Numbered from the stretch's first letter, positions 25,771 through 40,461 are shown. The stretch is DNA of 64,000 nt from JAPPHA01 sp964291635 (GCA_964291635.2 OZ219906.1:1-64000); one strand, 5' to 3'. Numbers and translations are program-made. Notes: a model not told the origin generated them from the sequence alone.

Positions 25771-26162
25771 ATGATGCTTCTCCACATCATGCTCCGGGTC
25801 GGCGACCTGCAGCGATCTGTCGACTTCTACACCTGAGTCATTGGCATGGAGCACTCCGAACCGTCGAACGGACGACGGAGAATTACGCGCTGGCCTTCGT
25901 CGCTTTCGACGGCGGCAACTAGTACGGCGGTGCGGAGTTGGAAATGACCGATAACCACGGCGTGTCTGAATACGATCCGGGAACCACCTACGGGCACATC
26001 GCGCTCGGCGTCGATGACACCGTGGCAACGCGTGAACTGATCCGGGCGGCAGGTGGCAAGGTTACACGCGAGCCGGAGCCGGTGTAGGGAGGCGCGACCT
26101 TGATCGCCTTCATCAAGGACCCCGACGGCTACAACGTTGAATTGATCGAGACGGGCAAGTAA
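25771..26162 (+). pseudogene. gloA: Glyoxalase I (lactoylglutathione lyase) remnant
   Basis: Begins MMLLHIMLRVGDLQRSVDFYT and then hits TGA at 25834. After a frame change the rest is recognisable: GAELEMTDNHGVSEYDPGT, YGHIALGVDD, then LIAFIKDPDGYNVELIETGK, with TAG codons at 25920 and 26085. Intact GloA detoxifies methylglyoxal as its glutathione adduct. Three stops plus a frameshift make this an old pseudogene and not a sequencing slip. It abuts the mobile element on its right. Confidence 0.88.
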
Positions 26163-26197
26163 CTGCGAGATTTCGCCAACCGCGGCGGCCGGTTCTG

Positions 26198-26945
26198 TCA
26201 GGCGGTTCGTCGGTTCCGCCACTTGCTCCGTGGTTGCCTGGATTGCCGGTTGTAGCTTCGCCCTGGCCTCTCGCGCTGGATGCATCGTGAGAAGCCGGTC
26301 ATGATCCGCTCGACGGATTGGGCGACCATCTGGCTCTGCCTGAGGAACATGGCCTCGATTTCGCGCCCCAGCAGTCTCATTCCGTTCCTGAAGTTGGTGC
26401 GCATGGCCGCTGGTCATCATCGTCGCCGGCATTGTGGTTGATGTCTCGGCCGCACCGGTTGGAGAACAGTCGTGCGAGGGCGACCAGCGTGAATGCGGCA
26501 TAGAGTTCCTGGCGCACGCCGCGTTCGGACTTCGCGTGGAAGCTCTCGATCACGTCCTTTCCGGTCTTGTATCCCTCCTCGACCTGCCAGCGCCCGTGGT
26601 AGAGGTCCGAGAGTGCCTGAACGGTGTAGCGGCTGTCGTGCAGGGATGTTGCGAGATAGTACTCGGTATCGGCATGTGTGTATTTGACCAGGCGGATACG
26701 GAGGCTCCGTCCGCGCAGTTCGGTCGCATCCCTGGGCGCCTTGAGGGTGATGATGCGGTCGCCCTGTTCCGAAGCGATGAAGGTATCGAAGACGGGGTTG
26801 GCATTGTTCTGGATGCGGAAGACGAAGTGCAGCTTGCGCAGGTTGTGGACCAGGGCCATCTCGAAGGACCAGTATCCCCGGTCGTGGACGATGACATCGC
26901 CTTCGGCGGCATGGTCGAGATGGGTGAGGGCTTTCAATGCACTTG
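26198..26945 (-). pseudogene. IS4-family transposase, C-terminal half
   Basis: Starts at GDVIVHDRGYWSFEMALVHN (second catalytic Asp) and includes the IS4 signature YHGRWQVEEGYKTGK (Y-x2-R-x3-E-x6-K, the catalytic Glu). A frameshift near 26400 leads into the usual basic tail (MRTNFRNGMRLLGREIEAM, then RPGRSYNRQSRQPRSKW). The first catalytic Asp is encoded 1.7 kb away in the other half. Confidence 0.85.
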
Positions 26946-28669
26946 TATTGGCCGCGCGAACCACCGGGCATGCAGGTTGGTCTCCGTCGATTCGCTGACG
27001 CTTGACTGGCTCGCCGGTGCCACCTTGCGTTCCGGCGGCTTCACCCGACACAGCCCTGGCGCGTGAATTGTGCGAGCGCGACCGGCTGGCGAGCGCCTCG
27101 GGCTCGATCTTCCGCCGGCCCGCTGACGTGCCGGCGATGCGGCTGGTGCGCACGGGAAGTCGGACTCTCGGCCCGGTCTCGCTCGATCCGGTCCGCCGCG
27201 ACCGCCGGCGTGGGAGGCGACAGATGGAGGCGATCCGTCTGGGATGGGCGCGGCCTGCGGCCAGCTTGCTGGATCGGAGTGCCACGGTAGCGGTTCCGGT
27301 CGGCTCGACCTGGCAGCTGCGGGCGCGCGACGCGGTCGGATGGTCCCCGACGCCCGCGCCGCCACATCGGGCGCATCGTCTGCAACCATCGCTTCCTCCT
27401 GCTTCCGGGTGTGCGGGTCTACGCGCTGGCGTCGGAGGTCCTGCGCATGGCCGCGCGGACATCGGATAGACACCCTCGGTGCGCCTTGTGGCGGCCTACA
27501 CCCATGTTGGCCCGGAACACGACCACCGTGCGGGCTGGAGCGTCGGACCATCGGACGCAGGGACGCGGCCGGCACGGTGCGGGTCCTGGCAGTGGAGGAC
27601 CTGGCGCAGGAGCGCCAGTGACGGAACGGCGCCCGGTCGATCTATTCGACGCAGCGGTCACACTCGACGGCCGGGTGCGTCGGTCCGCATCATTGACATG
27701 GGCCGGTCATGCGATGACGAACATGGGGGAGTCCGACCTGCCGGTCATCTTTCCTCCGAAAGCAGCAGAAGGCCGCCTACCGCCACCTCGTCGATCCGTC
27801 GAGAATATCCATGGGATGTTTGGAACCCAAGGCGGCCGAGCGCTGCCGCGATCGGTGCCGGTCGTTCGGTTGCCATCAGGACACGACGGCGCTGTACACC
27901 GCCCTGGAGGCCAAGGGCCTGACCGATCTCGGCGGCGGCGGCAAGGAGCGTCGGCATTCGCCCACGCCGGGCTGTGACGCCAGGTTCACGTCTTGACAGC
28001 CGGCAACGGCTGGCTCCTGGGGCACGCGCGCCTCGGTCGACACGCGCGTGTTTCTCGCGCGACCTCGCTGGCCGTGGATGAGGACGCCGCTCCGGCAGCC
28101 GCTCGGCGAAGCCCGAGCGTCTGCGGACGCCCGGCGGAGGGAAGGAGTCCTGGGCCAGGGCATGTGGCGCCGGCCGCCCGCCGATTGACGGGCTGATGAT
28201 CCCGGCCGCCGCGGTCCACGCGCCCGCAAGGAGCGCGCCTGTCGAGCTTGTGCCGATTGCCGTGCACGCGGCGTCGACCCGCTGCCCCTGTTCGCCGTCT
28301 CGGCCAGCACGGTCGAAGGTATCCACACAGCTGCTGACGCATCCGAGGGTTGCACGCCGCACCGTGCTGGAGCTGAGATGGACGATCGAGACCTCTGGAT
28401 GCGGATCAAGGGACCGCCGGCTGGAGACGAAGTGCTCGCTTTGACGCGGCGCAGCCGACCTTGTGGACCCGAGGCGCAGAGGTGTTCCCAGGAGGACGTC
28501 GACCTGCTCCACACGATGCTGGAGTCGCAGGGGCACCGGAAGTATCCGCCCAGGTCCCGCGACATCCGGACGGTCGTCATCGATCTCGGGCGACGATGAC
28601 GCGGTCGACGCTGCCGCCTTCGGCACGGCTGATTCTGGGCGTCCGCACGCACTCGTGCGAGGAAAGCTG
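26946..28669. other. Degenerate DNA interrupting the transposase
   Basis: About 1.7 kb of very GC-rich sequence between the two transposase halves. No intact gene is visible. On the plus strand short stretches such as RATSLAVDEDAAP (near 28070) faintly resemble Tn5-like transposases (SLAVDEDGVP-type segments), so this may be a nested, heavily eroded insertion. The long minus-strand frames here have low-complexity Ala/Arg/Gly composition and I do not call them genes. Confidence 0.35.
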
Positions 28670-29230
28670 GAATAGCTCGAGCAGATGTGGGACGTTGAAA
28701 GGGGTGAGGGCCGCCGCGCGCTCGTTCTCGTGGCCGAAGAGGTCGACGTCTACGGGCATGCGGCTGTGCAGCCGGTAGAGCGTGCTGATCATGCCCTGCG
28801 GATAGTGGGCACCGTCGTTCGGGGTGCGGTATCCCGAGCGCAGCAGTTCCCGCGGCAGGGTGATCTTCGATCCGTCGACGGCAAAGATGCGGTGCCCCTT
28901 CCAAGGGGAATCGTCGGGACTGTGGGCAAGGATTTCCCTGTGCAGGGTCTTGAAGGCGGCCTCGTCGAGTTTCTCGCGCGCCTCGCTGGCCGAGGACGCC
29001 GCCGGCGGTTCGTCCTGCGGCAGGGCGATGTCGGACTGCTGGCATTGTTCCCACAGCTTGCAGAGGGTTGCACGGTAGCCGTGCCGGCGCGACGAACAGA
29101 CGGACGACGAACAGACGGACGACGAACAGGATGATCGACGGGTATAGAAGACGCGGCGGTGATTCTGCCAGTGCACATCCTCGCCTTCCGCCACTGCGGT
29201 GGCGACGAAGGTCTCCCACTGCCGGGTGAA
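28670..29230 (-). pseudogene. IS4-family transposase, N-terminal half
   Basis: WETFVATAVAEGEDVHWQN, a hydrophobic YPSIILFVVRLFV segment in a shifted frame, GYRATLCKLWEQC, EAREKLDEAAFKTLHREILA, and WKGHRIFAVDGSKITLPRELL with the first catalytic Asp. A 15-bp tandem repeat inside it repeats the LFVVR codons and the frame changes there. It ends abruptly after NVPHLLELFQL, where the degenerate insert begins. Confidence 0.82.
29091..29129. repeat. 15-bp tandem repeat, 2.6 copies
   Basis: Two perfect copies of GACGAACAGACGGAC followed by a 9-base partial third copy. The unit is a multiple of three and lies in the transposase hydrophobic segment, where it repeats five residues. It is likely a slippage product. 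Confidence 0.9.
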
Positions 29231-29329
29231 ACGGCGGTCGCTTCCACCCGAGCGCCCGCTTTCAGCCGACTCGGCGGTTTCGCAGGCCGTGTCGCATCCT
29301 GGTGTTCGCCGCGCAGGGGTCTCCTTGCT

Positions 29330-30173
29330 GTCCGCACACAACGGCAAAACGTAGACACCCTTGATGGACTTGCCCTTGTCGCCGCCGGTCGCGCCGATGC
29401 GTTCCCGGTTGGCCGCACGGTAGCAGGTGGCCCTGAAGCGATCCTCTTCGACAAATGTCTCGCACAGGACCGGCCTGTAGCCGTGCAGGTCCTGCCAGTC
29501 GTCGACCAGGCGCCGCATCGCCAGTGACAGACCACAGGAGGCAAAATTCTTCGAGTTCATCCGGGGAAACACAGGTAGCGCGAATCGGTCACCTCGAGGT
29601 GCCGGTTGCGGTCCCTGGTCCGGTCGTCCATCCGATTCAGCGTTCCCGGCACGGCAGCGACCTGGCCGACGCATCGAACAGAAGACAGCCCAGCCTGCGG
29701 CCCCGGCGATCCGTCAGGAACCAGCGGATGTTCGCCCCGAAGGGGCGGCGGTACACGAGATCGTTGTGACGGTCCACGGAGGCGTTCCACAACTGACGCC
29801 CCTCGGTGTCCGTGACCACCTCGGGGCCAAGGGGCTGCAAATTCATGAGCGGTGCCGAAATCAGCGGCCCGGTGGCCGATGCCGAACTCCGGACCGGCTT
29901 GCCGCTGTTCGCCCGAACCATGTTCTGCCGCTTCTCCGGCAGACGCAGGATGCCATGCTGTTCAAGATGCTCCAGCATCCCCATGCAGGCTCCCACCTTG
30001 TCGTCGCCCTTCGCCGTCACCCAGTCGAGATGCTCGCAGATGATCTTGCACAATTCGTTGCGGCTCTCGTTCGGCAACTGCTCGACCGTCTCCCGGACCT
30101 CGGCAAACTGGCGCCAGGTCAGGCGGCGGCCGAAGAAGATGGCCGATTGCAGGGCGGTGATTCGCGGATCCAT
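29330..30173 (-). pseudogene. DUF4338 (DruA-like) protein region, frameshifted
   Basis: Starts MDPRITALQSAIFFGRRLTWRQ. The DUF4338 core follows in three frames: LQPLGPEVVTDTEGRQLWNASVDRHNDLVYRRPFGANIRWFL and RRGRRLGCLLFDAS, then MDDRTRDRNRHLEVTDSRYLCFP, then LSLAMRRLVDDWQDLHGYRPVLCETFV and ATCYRAANRERIGATGG. The domain is the one named for DruA of Druantia anti-phage systems and is also common in transposon-associated proteins. Here it directly precedes a DDE transposase in the same direction, so it is probably the DNA-handling part of the element rather than a defence gene. Shifts are near 29650 and 29560. Confidence 0.8.
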
Positions 30174-30337
30174 CGCATGCGCTCCAGAGTGACGAGCACA
30201 GCATGAACATTTGCGATTGCTTGGTACCCCCCTTTTGAACAATGTTCCGCCAGGGGATTCGCGGTCGTCAATTCAATTCGTTACCGGCCGGTGAAACGAA
30301 TCGACAAAGATCCAGGTCTATCCGAATGCCATTGCTC
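29808..30337. repeat. Direct repeat copy 1 (DUF4338 element end)
   Basis: About 530 bases, highly similar and in the same orientation as 38717–39244. The right border is sharp: both copies read TCCGAATGCCATTGCTC and then diverge. The repeat covers the first about 120 codons of the DUF4338 gene plus upstream DNA. Confidence 0.88.
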
Positions 30338-30429
30338 CGCAGTCGTCAAAGCCGAAACGAAACACCGTCGGAAGCAAGACAGCAAACGAATCACCGCGCA
30401 AGCCTCAGATCAAAACCGAGGAAAAATAA

Positions 30430-30500
30430 GGGGCTTATATAGACGGGTTGACAGTGCGATTACGCTGCCAGTTTCCGATCGATTTCACTGGTCGCAGGGA
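30430..30500. repeat. Left inverted repeat bounding the tnpB element
   Basis: About 70 bases matching, in inverted orientation and at roughly three-quarters identity by eye, the segment 31806–31876 at the 3' end of tnpB. On the minus strand it even encodes a PATSEIDRKLAA-stop that mirrors the PVTRETDRKLAA end of TnpB. It looks like an inverted copy of the element's right end. Confidence 0.75.
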
Positions 30501-30606
30501 TTGGGAACATCTGATTCGGACCCTGGATGATTCCTTGACAAAACAGGCAATTCGTGCGATGCGCGTGTGACGGGAAGGTGCTGATTTTCCCGTCACCAGA
30601 CGAACC

Positions 30607-31846
30607 TTGTGCCGAAGGCCCGACCGCATGAGCGAGACCTCCACATACCGCAACATCATCTACCGGCTTCTGCCAGGCTCCAGGGCCAACGCACGGCGCC
30701 TGGCCGGACAGGCAGGCGCCTGCCGCTTCGTCTGGAACACGATGCTGGGGCAGCACAATGACGCCCATGAGGAGGCGAAGGCCAACGGGGAGAAACCTCC
30801 GTCGGTTTCGTTCTTCTCGCTCGGCAAGGAGTTCACCGGCCTCCGCAACGAAATCCCGTGGCTTCGCGAATACTCCTTCGCCATCACCCGCTACGTGCTC
30901 AAGTACCAGGCCGATGCGTGGAAGGCGTTCTTCAGGGGCGATGCAGGACATCCACGCTTCAAGTCCCGCCACGGGTCGACGCCGTCCTTCACCATTCCCG
31001 AAGCCGTCACCATCAGGGACGACATGATCAATGTCCCGAGGGTTGGTCCCATGCGCATCCGGCGGAAGCGGGAACCCGTATCCCGAGGGCAAGCCGGTGA
31101 AAGCCGTGATCAGGAAGATCGCCGGCAAGTGGTATGTCACCGTCTGCTACGAGGTCGAGGCTGAGGAGCGTCCCGACACCGGGGTCTTGGCGGGCGTGGA
31201 CATGAACGTCCGCCAGGTGGCGGTGGTGGACACGACCGGAGAGGCGGAGATCATCCCCGCGCCCGATACGGGCCGGCTTGATGCGAAGATCGGGCGCAAC
31301 CAGCGCCGGCTTGCCCGCCAGCGCAAGGGGTCACGGCGGCGCATGAGAACCAGGCTCAGGCTGCAGAGGCTCCAGCGAAAGCGGGCCAACAGGCGCAAGA
31401 ACTGGCAGCACCAGGTCAGCCGCCGGATCGCGAACCGGGCAAGCACGGTGTTTGTCGAGAAGCTCAACACGGCGGGGATGACCAAATCGGCAAGGGGCAC
31501 GCTCGAGAACCCCGGCAGGAAGGTGAAGGCCAAGTCCGGTCTCAACCGGGAGATACTCAACACCGGCTGGCACTCCGTGAAGGAGATGCTCGGTTACAAG
31601 TGCTTGGAACTGAACGAGGTCAACCCTGCATATACCAGCCAGTCGTGCAACGCCTGCGGGTTCACTGATCCGGGAAACCGGAACGACCGGAAGTTCGAAT
31701 GCGTGGCCTGCGGCCATGCCGATCACGCGGACCTGAATGCGGCCCGCAACATCATGACCTCGGGGACTGGGGTGTCTGCACGGCGAGGGGCGTTGGCGCT
31801 GGCCACCCCTGTGACCCGTGAAACTGATCGAAAGCTGGCGGCGTGA
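30607..31846 (+). pseudogene. tnpB: IS200/IS605-family TnpB (RNA-guided nuclease), one frameshift
   Basis: N-terminal half: NIIYRLLPGSRANARRLAGQAGACRFVWNTML, then FKSRHGSTPSF. After a shift near 31066 the frame resumes at NPYPEGKPVKAVIRKIAGKWYV and carries all RuvC residues: GVDMNVRQVAVVD (Asp), FVEKLN (Glu), and the zinc-finger SCNACGFTDPGNRNDRKFECVACG followed by ADLNAARNI (last Asp). TnpB is a transposon-encoded nuclease guided by an omega-RNA derived from the element's right end. No tnpA is present. Only the shift prevents full translation. Confidence 0.88.
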
Positions 31847-31876
31847 CGCGCCGTAAACCCATCGTTATAAGTCCCA
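31806..31876. repeat. Right inverted repeat / tnpB right end (probable omega-RNA region)
   Basis: Overlaps the last codons of tnpB and continues about 30 bases past its stop, pairing with the left inverted repeat. In this family the tnpB 3' end and adjacent right end encode the omega-RNA scaffold, with the guide read from flanking DNA. By that logic the guide here would come from the bases just after 31876, in the gltB leader. Confidence 0.6.
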
Positions 31877-32024
31877 AAAATAACGAACGCAGCCCCAGTC
31901 CGACCGCCGGATTGTCCCTACTGGCGGTTCGCCGTATATTGCAGATCCGTCCGGGCGCTCGCTCCTGGACCCTCGGACCCGGCAAGGCCGATCCCGCATA
32001 GACAAAGGGGGAGAGTGCGGACAC

Positions 32025-36686
<4,662 letters not shown>

Positions 36687-36689
36687 ACC

Positions 36690-38108
36690 ATGGGCAAGGT
36701 TACGGGTTTTCTCGAATTCGACAGGTACGAGCAGCACTACGCACCGGTGGCCGACCGCGTCCGCCACTTCAACGAATTCCTGATACCGCTGGACGAAAGC
36801 ACGCTGCAGCAGCAAGGCGCGCGCTGCATGGACTGCGGCATCCCGTTCTGCCACACGGGATGCCCGGTCAACAATATCATTCCCGACTGGAACGACCTCG
36901 TTTACCGCGACCAATGGCGGGAAGCGATCGAGGTGCTGCATTCGACCAACAACTTTCCCGAATTCACCGGCCGCCTCTGCCCGGCGCCCTGCGAGGAAGC
37001 CTGCACGCTGAACATCGACGACGCACCGGTGACGATCAAGTCGATCGAATCCGCCATCGCCGATCGCGCCTGGCAGGAAGAGTGGGTGGTTCCCGACATC
37101 CCCGTCGCAAGGACAGGCAAACGCGTGGCCATCGTCGGTTCGGGTCCTGCGGGGATGGCCTGTGCGCAACAGCTGGCGCGCACCGGACACGACGTCACGT
37201 TGTTCGAGAAGAACGCCAAGCCGGGCGGGTTGCTCCGGTACGGCATTCCGGACTTCAAGATGGCAAAGCACCTTATCGACCGGCGCGTCAGCCAGATGGA
37301 GGCGGAAGGCGTGTCGTTCCGCACCGGCACGCATGTCGGGGTCGACCTGGAGACGGGCGAACTCGCCCGGGATTACGATGCCGTGGTTTTGGCGGGCGGG
37401 TCGGAGAAGGCGCGCGACCTGCCGGTCGAAGGAAGGGACCTGCGCGGCGTCGAATTCGCGATGGATTTCCTATCCCAGCAAAACCGGCGCTTCAGTGGCG
37501 AGTCGCTCAACGAGGCGGAGGAAATTTCCGCCGCCGGCAAACATGTCGTCGTGATCGGCGGCGGCGATACCGGTTCGGATTGCATCGGGACGTCGTTCCG
37601 CCAGGGTGCGGTCTCGGTGACGCAGCTCGAGATCCTGCCTATGCCACCGGAAAAGCCCGACAAGGCCACCTCTTGGCCGCTGTGGCCGCTGCGGCTGCGC
37701 ACGTCCTCGTCGCAGGCGGAGGGTGCGGGCCGCGAGTGGAGCGTCGCGACCAATCGCCTTTCGGGCGCCGATGGGGCAGTCTCTATCCTCCACGGCGTCC
37801 GGCTCGACGAACGAATGCAGGAAATCCCCGGAACCGGATTCGAACTGAAAGCGGAGCTCGTGTTGCTGGCAATGGGATTCGTCCATCCGGTCCATGAAGG
37901 CATGGTGGACGAGTTTGGAGTGGAGCTGGACGCGCGAGGAAACGTCCTCGCCGATACCGACAACTACGCCACCACGCAACCCAAGGTGTTCGCCTCGGGC
38001 GACATGCGCCGGGGCCAGTCGCTCGTGGTCTGGGCCATCCGCGAGGGCCGGCAATGCGCCCGCGCCGTAGACGAGTTCCTGACGGGTTCATCGTCATTGC
38101 CACGATAA
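36690..38108 (+). CDS. gltD: Glutamate synthase (NADPH) small subunit
   Basis: NADPH-oxidising flavoprotein subunit that passes electrons to GltB through 4Fe-4S clusters. N-terminal cluster Cys are in RCMDCGIPFCHTGCPVNN and LCPAPCEEACTLNI. The FAD-binding motif is VAIVGSGPAGMACAQQLA and the NADPH-binding motif VVVIGGGDTGSDCIG. 472 residues with a complete C-terminus (GSSSLPR). It starts 3 bases after gltB, so it is translationally coupled. Transposase debris begins immediately after its stop. Confidence 0.98.
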   Translation: MGKVTGFLEFDRYEQHYAPVADRVRHFNEFLIPLDESTLQQQGARCMDCGIPFCHTGCPVNNIIPDWNDLVYRDQWREAIEVLHSTNNFPEFTGRLCPAPCEEACTLNIDDAPVTIKSIESAIADRAWQEEWVVPDIPVARTGKRVAIVGSGPAGMACAQQLARTGHDVTLFEKNAKPGGLLRYGIPDFKMAKHLIDRRVSQMEAEGVSFRTGTHVGVDLETGELARDYDAVVLAGGSEKARDLPVEGRDLRGVEFAMDFLSQQNRRFSGESLNEAEEISAAGKHVVVIGGGDTGSDCIGTSFRQGAVSVTQLEILPMPPEKPDKATSWPLWPLRLRTSSSQAEGAGREWSVATNRLSGADGAVSILHGVRLDERMQEIPGTGFELKAELVLLAMGFVHPVHEGMVDEFGVELDARGNVLADTDNYATTQPKVFASGDMRRGQSLVVWAIREGRQCARAVDEFLTGSSSLPR

Positions 38109-38114
38109 GGCCCA

Positions 38115-38591
38115 CATGGCATCACCAACGGGTGGATGCGGTGCTCGACAGGATGTGGAAGCTCTACCGCAACCTTTCCCGCTACCGGAAACGCCCCACC
38201 CCGTTGCGCAAGCTCGTCATGGAGCAACGGTTCGACCAGCTCTTCGGCACTGTCACCGGCTAAATCAGCCTCGATCGGCTGCTCGACCGGTTGAAGGCGA
38301 ACAAGGACGAGTTACCGCGTGTGCTCGACCATTCGGAGACGCCACTCCACGCCACTCCACACCAATCAGGTTGAAAACGACATCCGGGACCATGTCACCC
38401 GGCGCAAGTTCTCGTTCGGGACCCGAAGCGATGCCGGGCGGGCAGCACGCGATGCCTATACCGGAGCGAAGAAAACCTGCAAGAAGCTTGGCCTGTCATT
38501 CTGGGATTATCTGGGGAACCGTCATGGCGTTGCCGGCGCTCCCGACGTGCCGAGGCTCGCCGACCTCATCGTGCAGCGCGCAACAACCTGA
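38115..38591 (+). pseudogene. Transposase C-terminal remnant
   Basis: First segment VDAVLDRMWKLYRNLSRYRKRPTPLRK, then MEQRFDQLFGTVTG followed by an in-frame TAA. The frame continues ISLDRLLDRLKANKDELPRVLDHSETPL. A 10-bp duplication (CGCCACTCCA twice near 38345) then shifts the frame into TNQVENDIRDHVTRRKFSFGTRSDAGR and LGLSFWDYLGNRHGV. The SENDIR...VTRRK...GTRSDAGRD signature belongs to transposases usually annotated as IS66-like or unclassified. It is N-terminally truncated against the gltD stop. Confidence 0.8.
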
Positions 38592-38711
38592 CACTTCACA
38601 ACCGAACACGCGGGCCAGCGGTATCGTCCGCCCGAGTTGATCATGGCATCAAGGAGTGCCGGTAAAGGCCTTTGCAGGTCACCTCAATTTCCCGGCAAGG
38701 TGCCCCCCATT

Positions 38712-39080
38712 TTACTCCGTGACCACCTCGCGGCCCAGGGGCTGCAAATCCTCGAGCTGCGCCGAAATCGGGGGCTCGGGGTCCGATACCGAACTCCAGA
38801 CCGGCTTGCCGCTTTTCGCCCGGACCATGTTCTGCCGCCTCTCCGACAGACGCAGTATGCCACGCTGCTCAAATTGCTCAAACATCCCCGTGCAGACTCC
38901 TACCTTGTCGTCGCCCTTCGCCGTCACCCAGTCTAGATGCTCGCAGATGATCTTGCACATTTCGTTGCGGCTCTCGTTCGGCAACATCTCGACCGTCTCC
39001 TGGACTTCGGCGATCTGGCGCCGGGACAGCCGGCGGCCAGAGAAGGTGGTCGATTGCAGGGCGGTGATTCGCGGATCCAT
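38712..39080 (-). pseudogene. DUF4338 protein fragment (N-terminal 120 residues)
   Basis: MDPRITALQSTTFSGRRLSRRQIAEV through LQPLGREVVTE, colinear with the start of the 30.2-kb copy but cut off before the DUF4338 core. Differences from copy 1 are scattered substitutions without a frameshift, so the two copies have diverged for some time. Confidence 0.82.
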
Positions 39081-39244
39081 CGCATGTGCTCCAGAGTGAC
39101 AAACACAGCATGCACATTTGCGACCGCTTGGTACTTCCCACTTTTGAAAATGTTTCGCTAAGGGATTCGGGTTGTCAAATCAATACGTTACCGGCCGGTG
39201 AAACAAATCGACAAAGATCCAGGTCTATCCGAATGCCATTGCTC
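38717..39244. repeat. Direct repeat copy 2 (partial DUF4338 element)
   Basis: Second copy of the 530-base end of the DUF4338 element, same orientation as 29808–30337. The left edge is abrupt (unrelated DNA before TCCGTGACCACCTCG). The 8.4 kb between the copies holds tnpB and gltBD. Confidence 0.88.
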
Positions 39245-39906
39245 GGTGGATCCCCGTCGGTATTCGCCCTCCTTAGCTGCCTGTGCCGATGAGACGGAAT
39301 CACGCGGTTTCCAACGGGCACCGGCTTATTCACCTTGGCCGAAATCGGTAAATGCTTTTCCGGGCGCGAATTCGCGGCGACTTCCTGCGCCGAGGCGAAA
39401 TGGCAGCGCGATCCGTCTGACGCATCTTGACAGGCCTGTCACCGTGCGACCTGCCTGGTCCGCCGGGTCGCGGCTTTATCCGGGAGGCAAAACAACCGCA
39501 ATTCAAGAGGCTCGGACGATCCCCTGCCTGGCATCGCCGAACCGAAGCAGTGCCCCTTGTTTTCAAGCCTGAACCCCGAATGTGCGGTTTCACTTGTCCG
39601 AACGCCACGATTCATAATCCGAATGTCCATTTGCGGTCGTCCCGTCCAGCGGATGCCTCGATCGTTTCAAGCCGCGGCAAACTGTACTTCAGCCATGCTG
39701 TATTCGAGCGATGGATCAAGGATACCGAGCGCCGGATGAACGACACGTATTCCCTCGATCGACCCGGTCCCCGAGTGGTCATGAATGCCATGGTGTGCAT
39801 TTGTGACAACCCTTCTGCAACGAATTCCGGCGGTCTTTCGGCTATTGCTTCCAACCCACCCGTAAGATAACCGAGCCGAAATTCCCTGACCGGGGGAAGG
39901 CCAGGA
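39245..39906. other. Intergenic region upstream of fabA
   Basis: About 660 bases with no supported gene. A GGGGGAAGG-type Shine-Dalgarno precedes fabA. Open frames on the plus strand have no recognisable domain. This is the right border of the block that separates irr from fabA. Confidence 0.4.
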
Positions 39907-40416
39907 ATGTCCAGATTTCCGAATTCGATTGACTACGACGGGCTGATCAAATGCTCGCGTGGTGAGTTGTTTGGACCCGGCAATGCCCAGTTACCTGCTC
40001 CGCCGATGCTGATGTTCGATCGAGTAACGGAAATCACCACCGACAAGGGAAAATCCGGGGTCGGAAACGTCGTGGCCGAACAGGACATCAGTCCGGATCT
40101 CTGGTTCTTCAAGTGTCACTTCCCCGGCGACCCTGTCATGCCGGGTTGTCTTGGCCTCGACGCCCTATGGCAATTGACCGGTTTCAATCTCGGGTGGCGT
40201 GAAATGACAGGACAAGGCCGTGCCCTCGGAGTCGGCGAAGTCAAGTTCAAGGGAATGGTGACGCCTGACGTTCGCCTCGTCACGTATCTGGTCGATTTCA
40301 AGCGCGTGATCGACCGGCGACTCAAGCTCGGGATCGCGGACGGTCGCGTCCTTGCCGATGGAGAGGAAATTTTCGTTGCCAACGACATGAGGGTTGGCCT
40401 GTTTACGTCTGGGTGA
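39907..40416 (+). CDS. fabA: 3-hydroxydecanoyl-ACP dehydratase/isomerase
   Basis: Introduces the cis double bond in anaerobic-type unsaturated fatty acid synthesis by dehydrating 3-hydroxydecanoyl-ACP and isomerising trans-2 to cis-3. Hot-dog fold, 169 residues. The catalytic pair is His71 in CHFPGDPVMPG and Asp85 in GLDALWQLTG. It is first in a fabA–fabB–fabI operon, typical of alphaproteobacteria, where it usually sits divergently from irr. Cytoplasmic homodimer. Confidence 0.97.
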   Translation: MSRFPNSIDYDGLIKCSRGELFGPGNAQLPAPPMLMFDRVTEITTDKGKSGVGNVVAEQDISPDLWFFKCHFPGDPVMPGCLGLDALWQLTGFNLGWREMTGQGRALGVGEVKFKGMVTPDVRLVTYLVDFKRVIDRRLKLGIADGRVLADGEEIFVANDMRVGLFTSG

Positions 40417-40461
40417 GCCGGGTCATGAACCGCCGTTAGACGCCGGAAAAGGGGCAGTATC

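Larger units (their letters stand above)
26163..30337 (-). mobile_element. Decayed DUF4338 / IS4-like transposase element, interrupted
   Basis: On the minus strand the order is a DUF4338 region (30173–29330), the N-terminal half of an IS4-like DDE transposase (about 29230–28670), about 1.7 kb of unrelated degenerate DNA, and the transposase C-terminal half (about 26945–26198). The right end, about 164 bases upstream of the DUF4338 start, is duplicated exactly at 39.2 kb and so marks the element border. The left end lies close to the gloA remnant. All reading frames are broken, so it can move only if helped in trans. Confidence 0.7.

Noticed and set aside
27745..28626. 293-codon minus-strand frame inside the mobile zone
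   Set aside because: Low-complexity Ala/Arg/Ser composition and no homology I can see; it lies in the degenerate insert between transposase halves.
28577..30242. Druantia anti-phage defence system
   Set aside because: Only the DUF4338 domain is shared; none of the other Druantia genes (such as the large helicase DruE) is present, and the domain is attached to a transposase.
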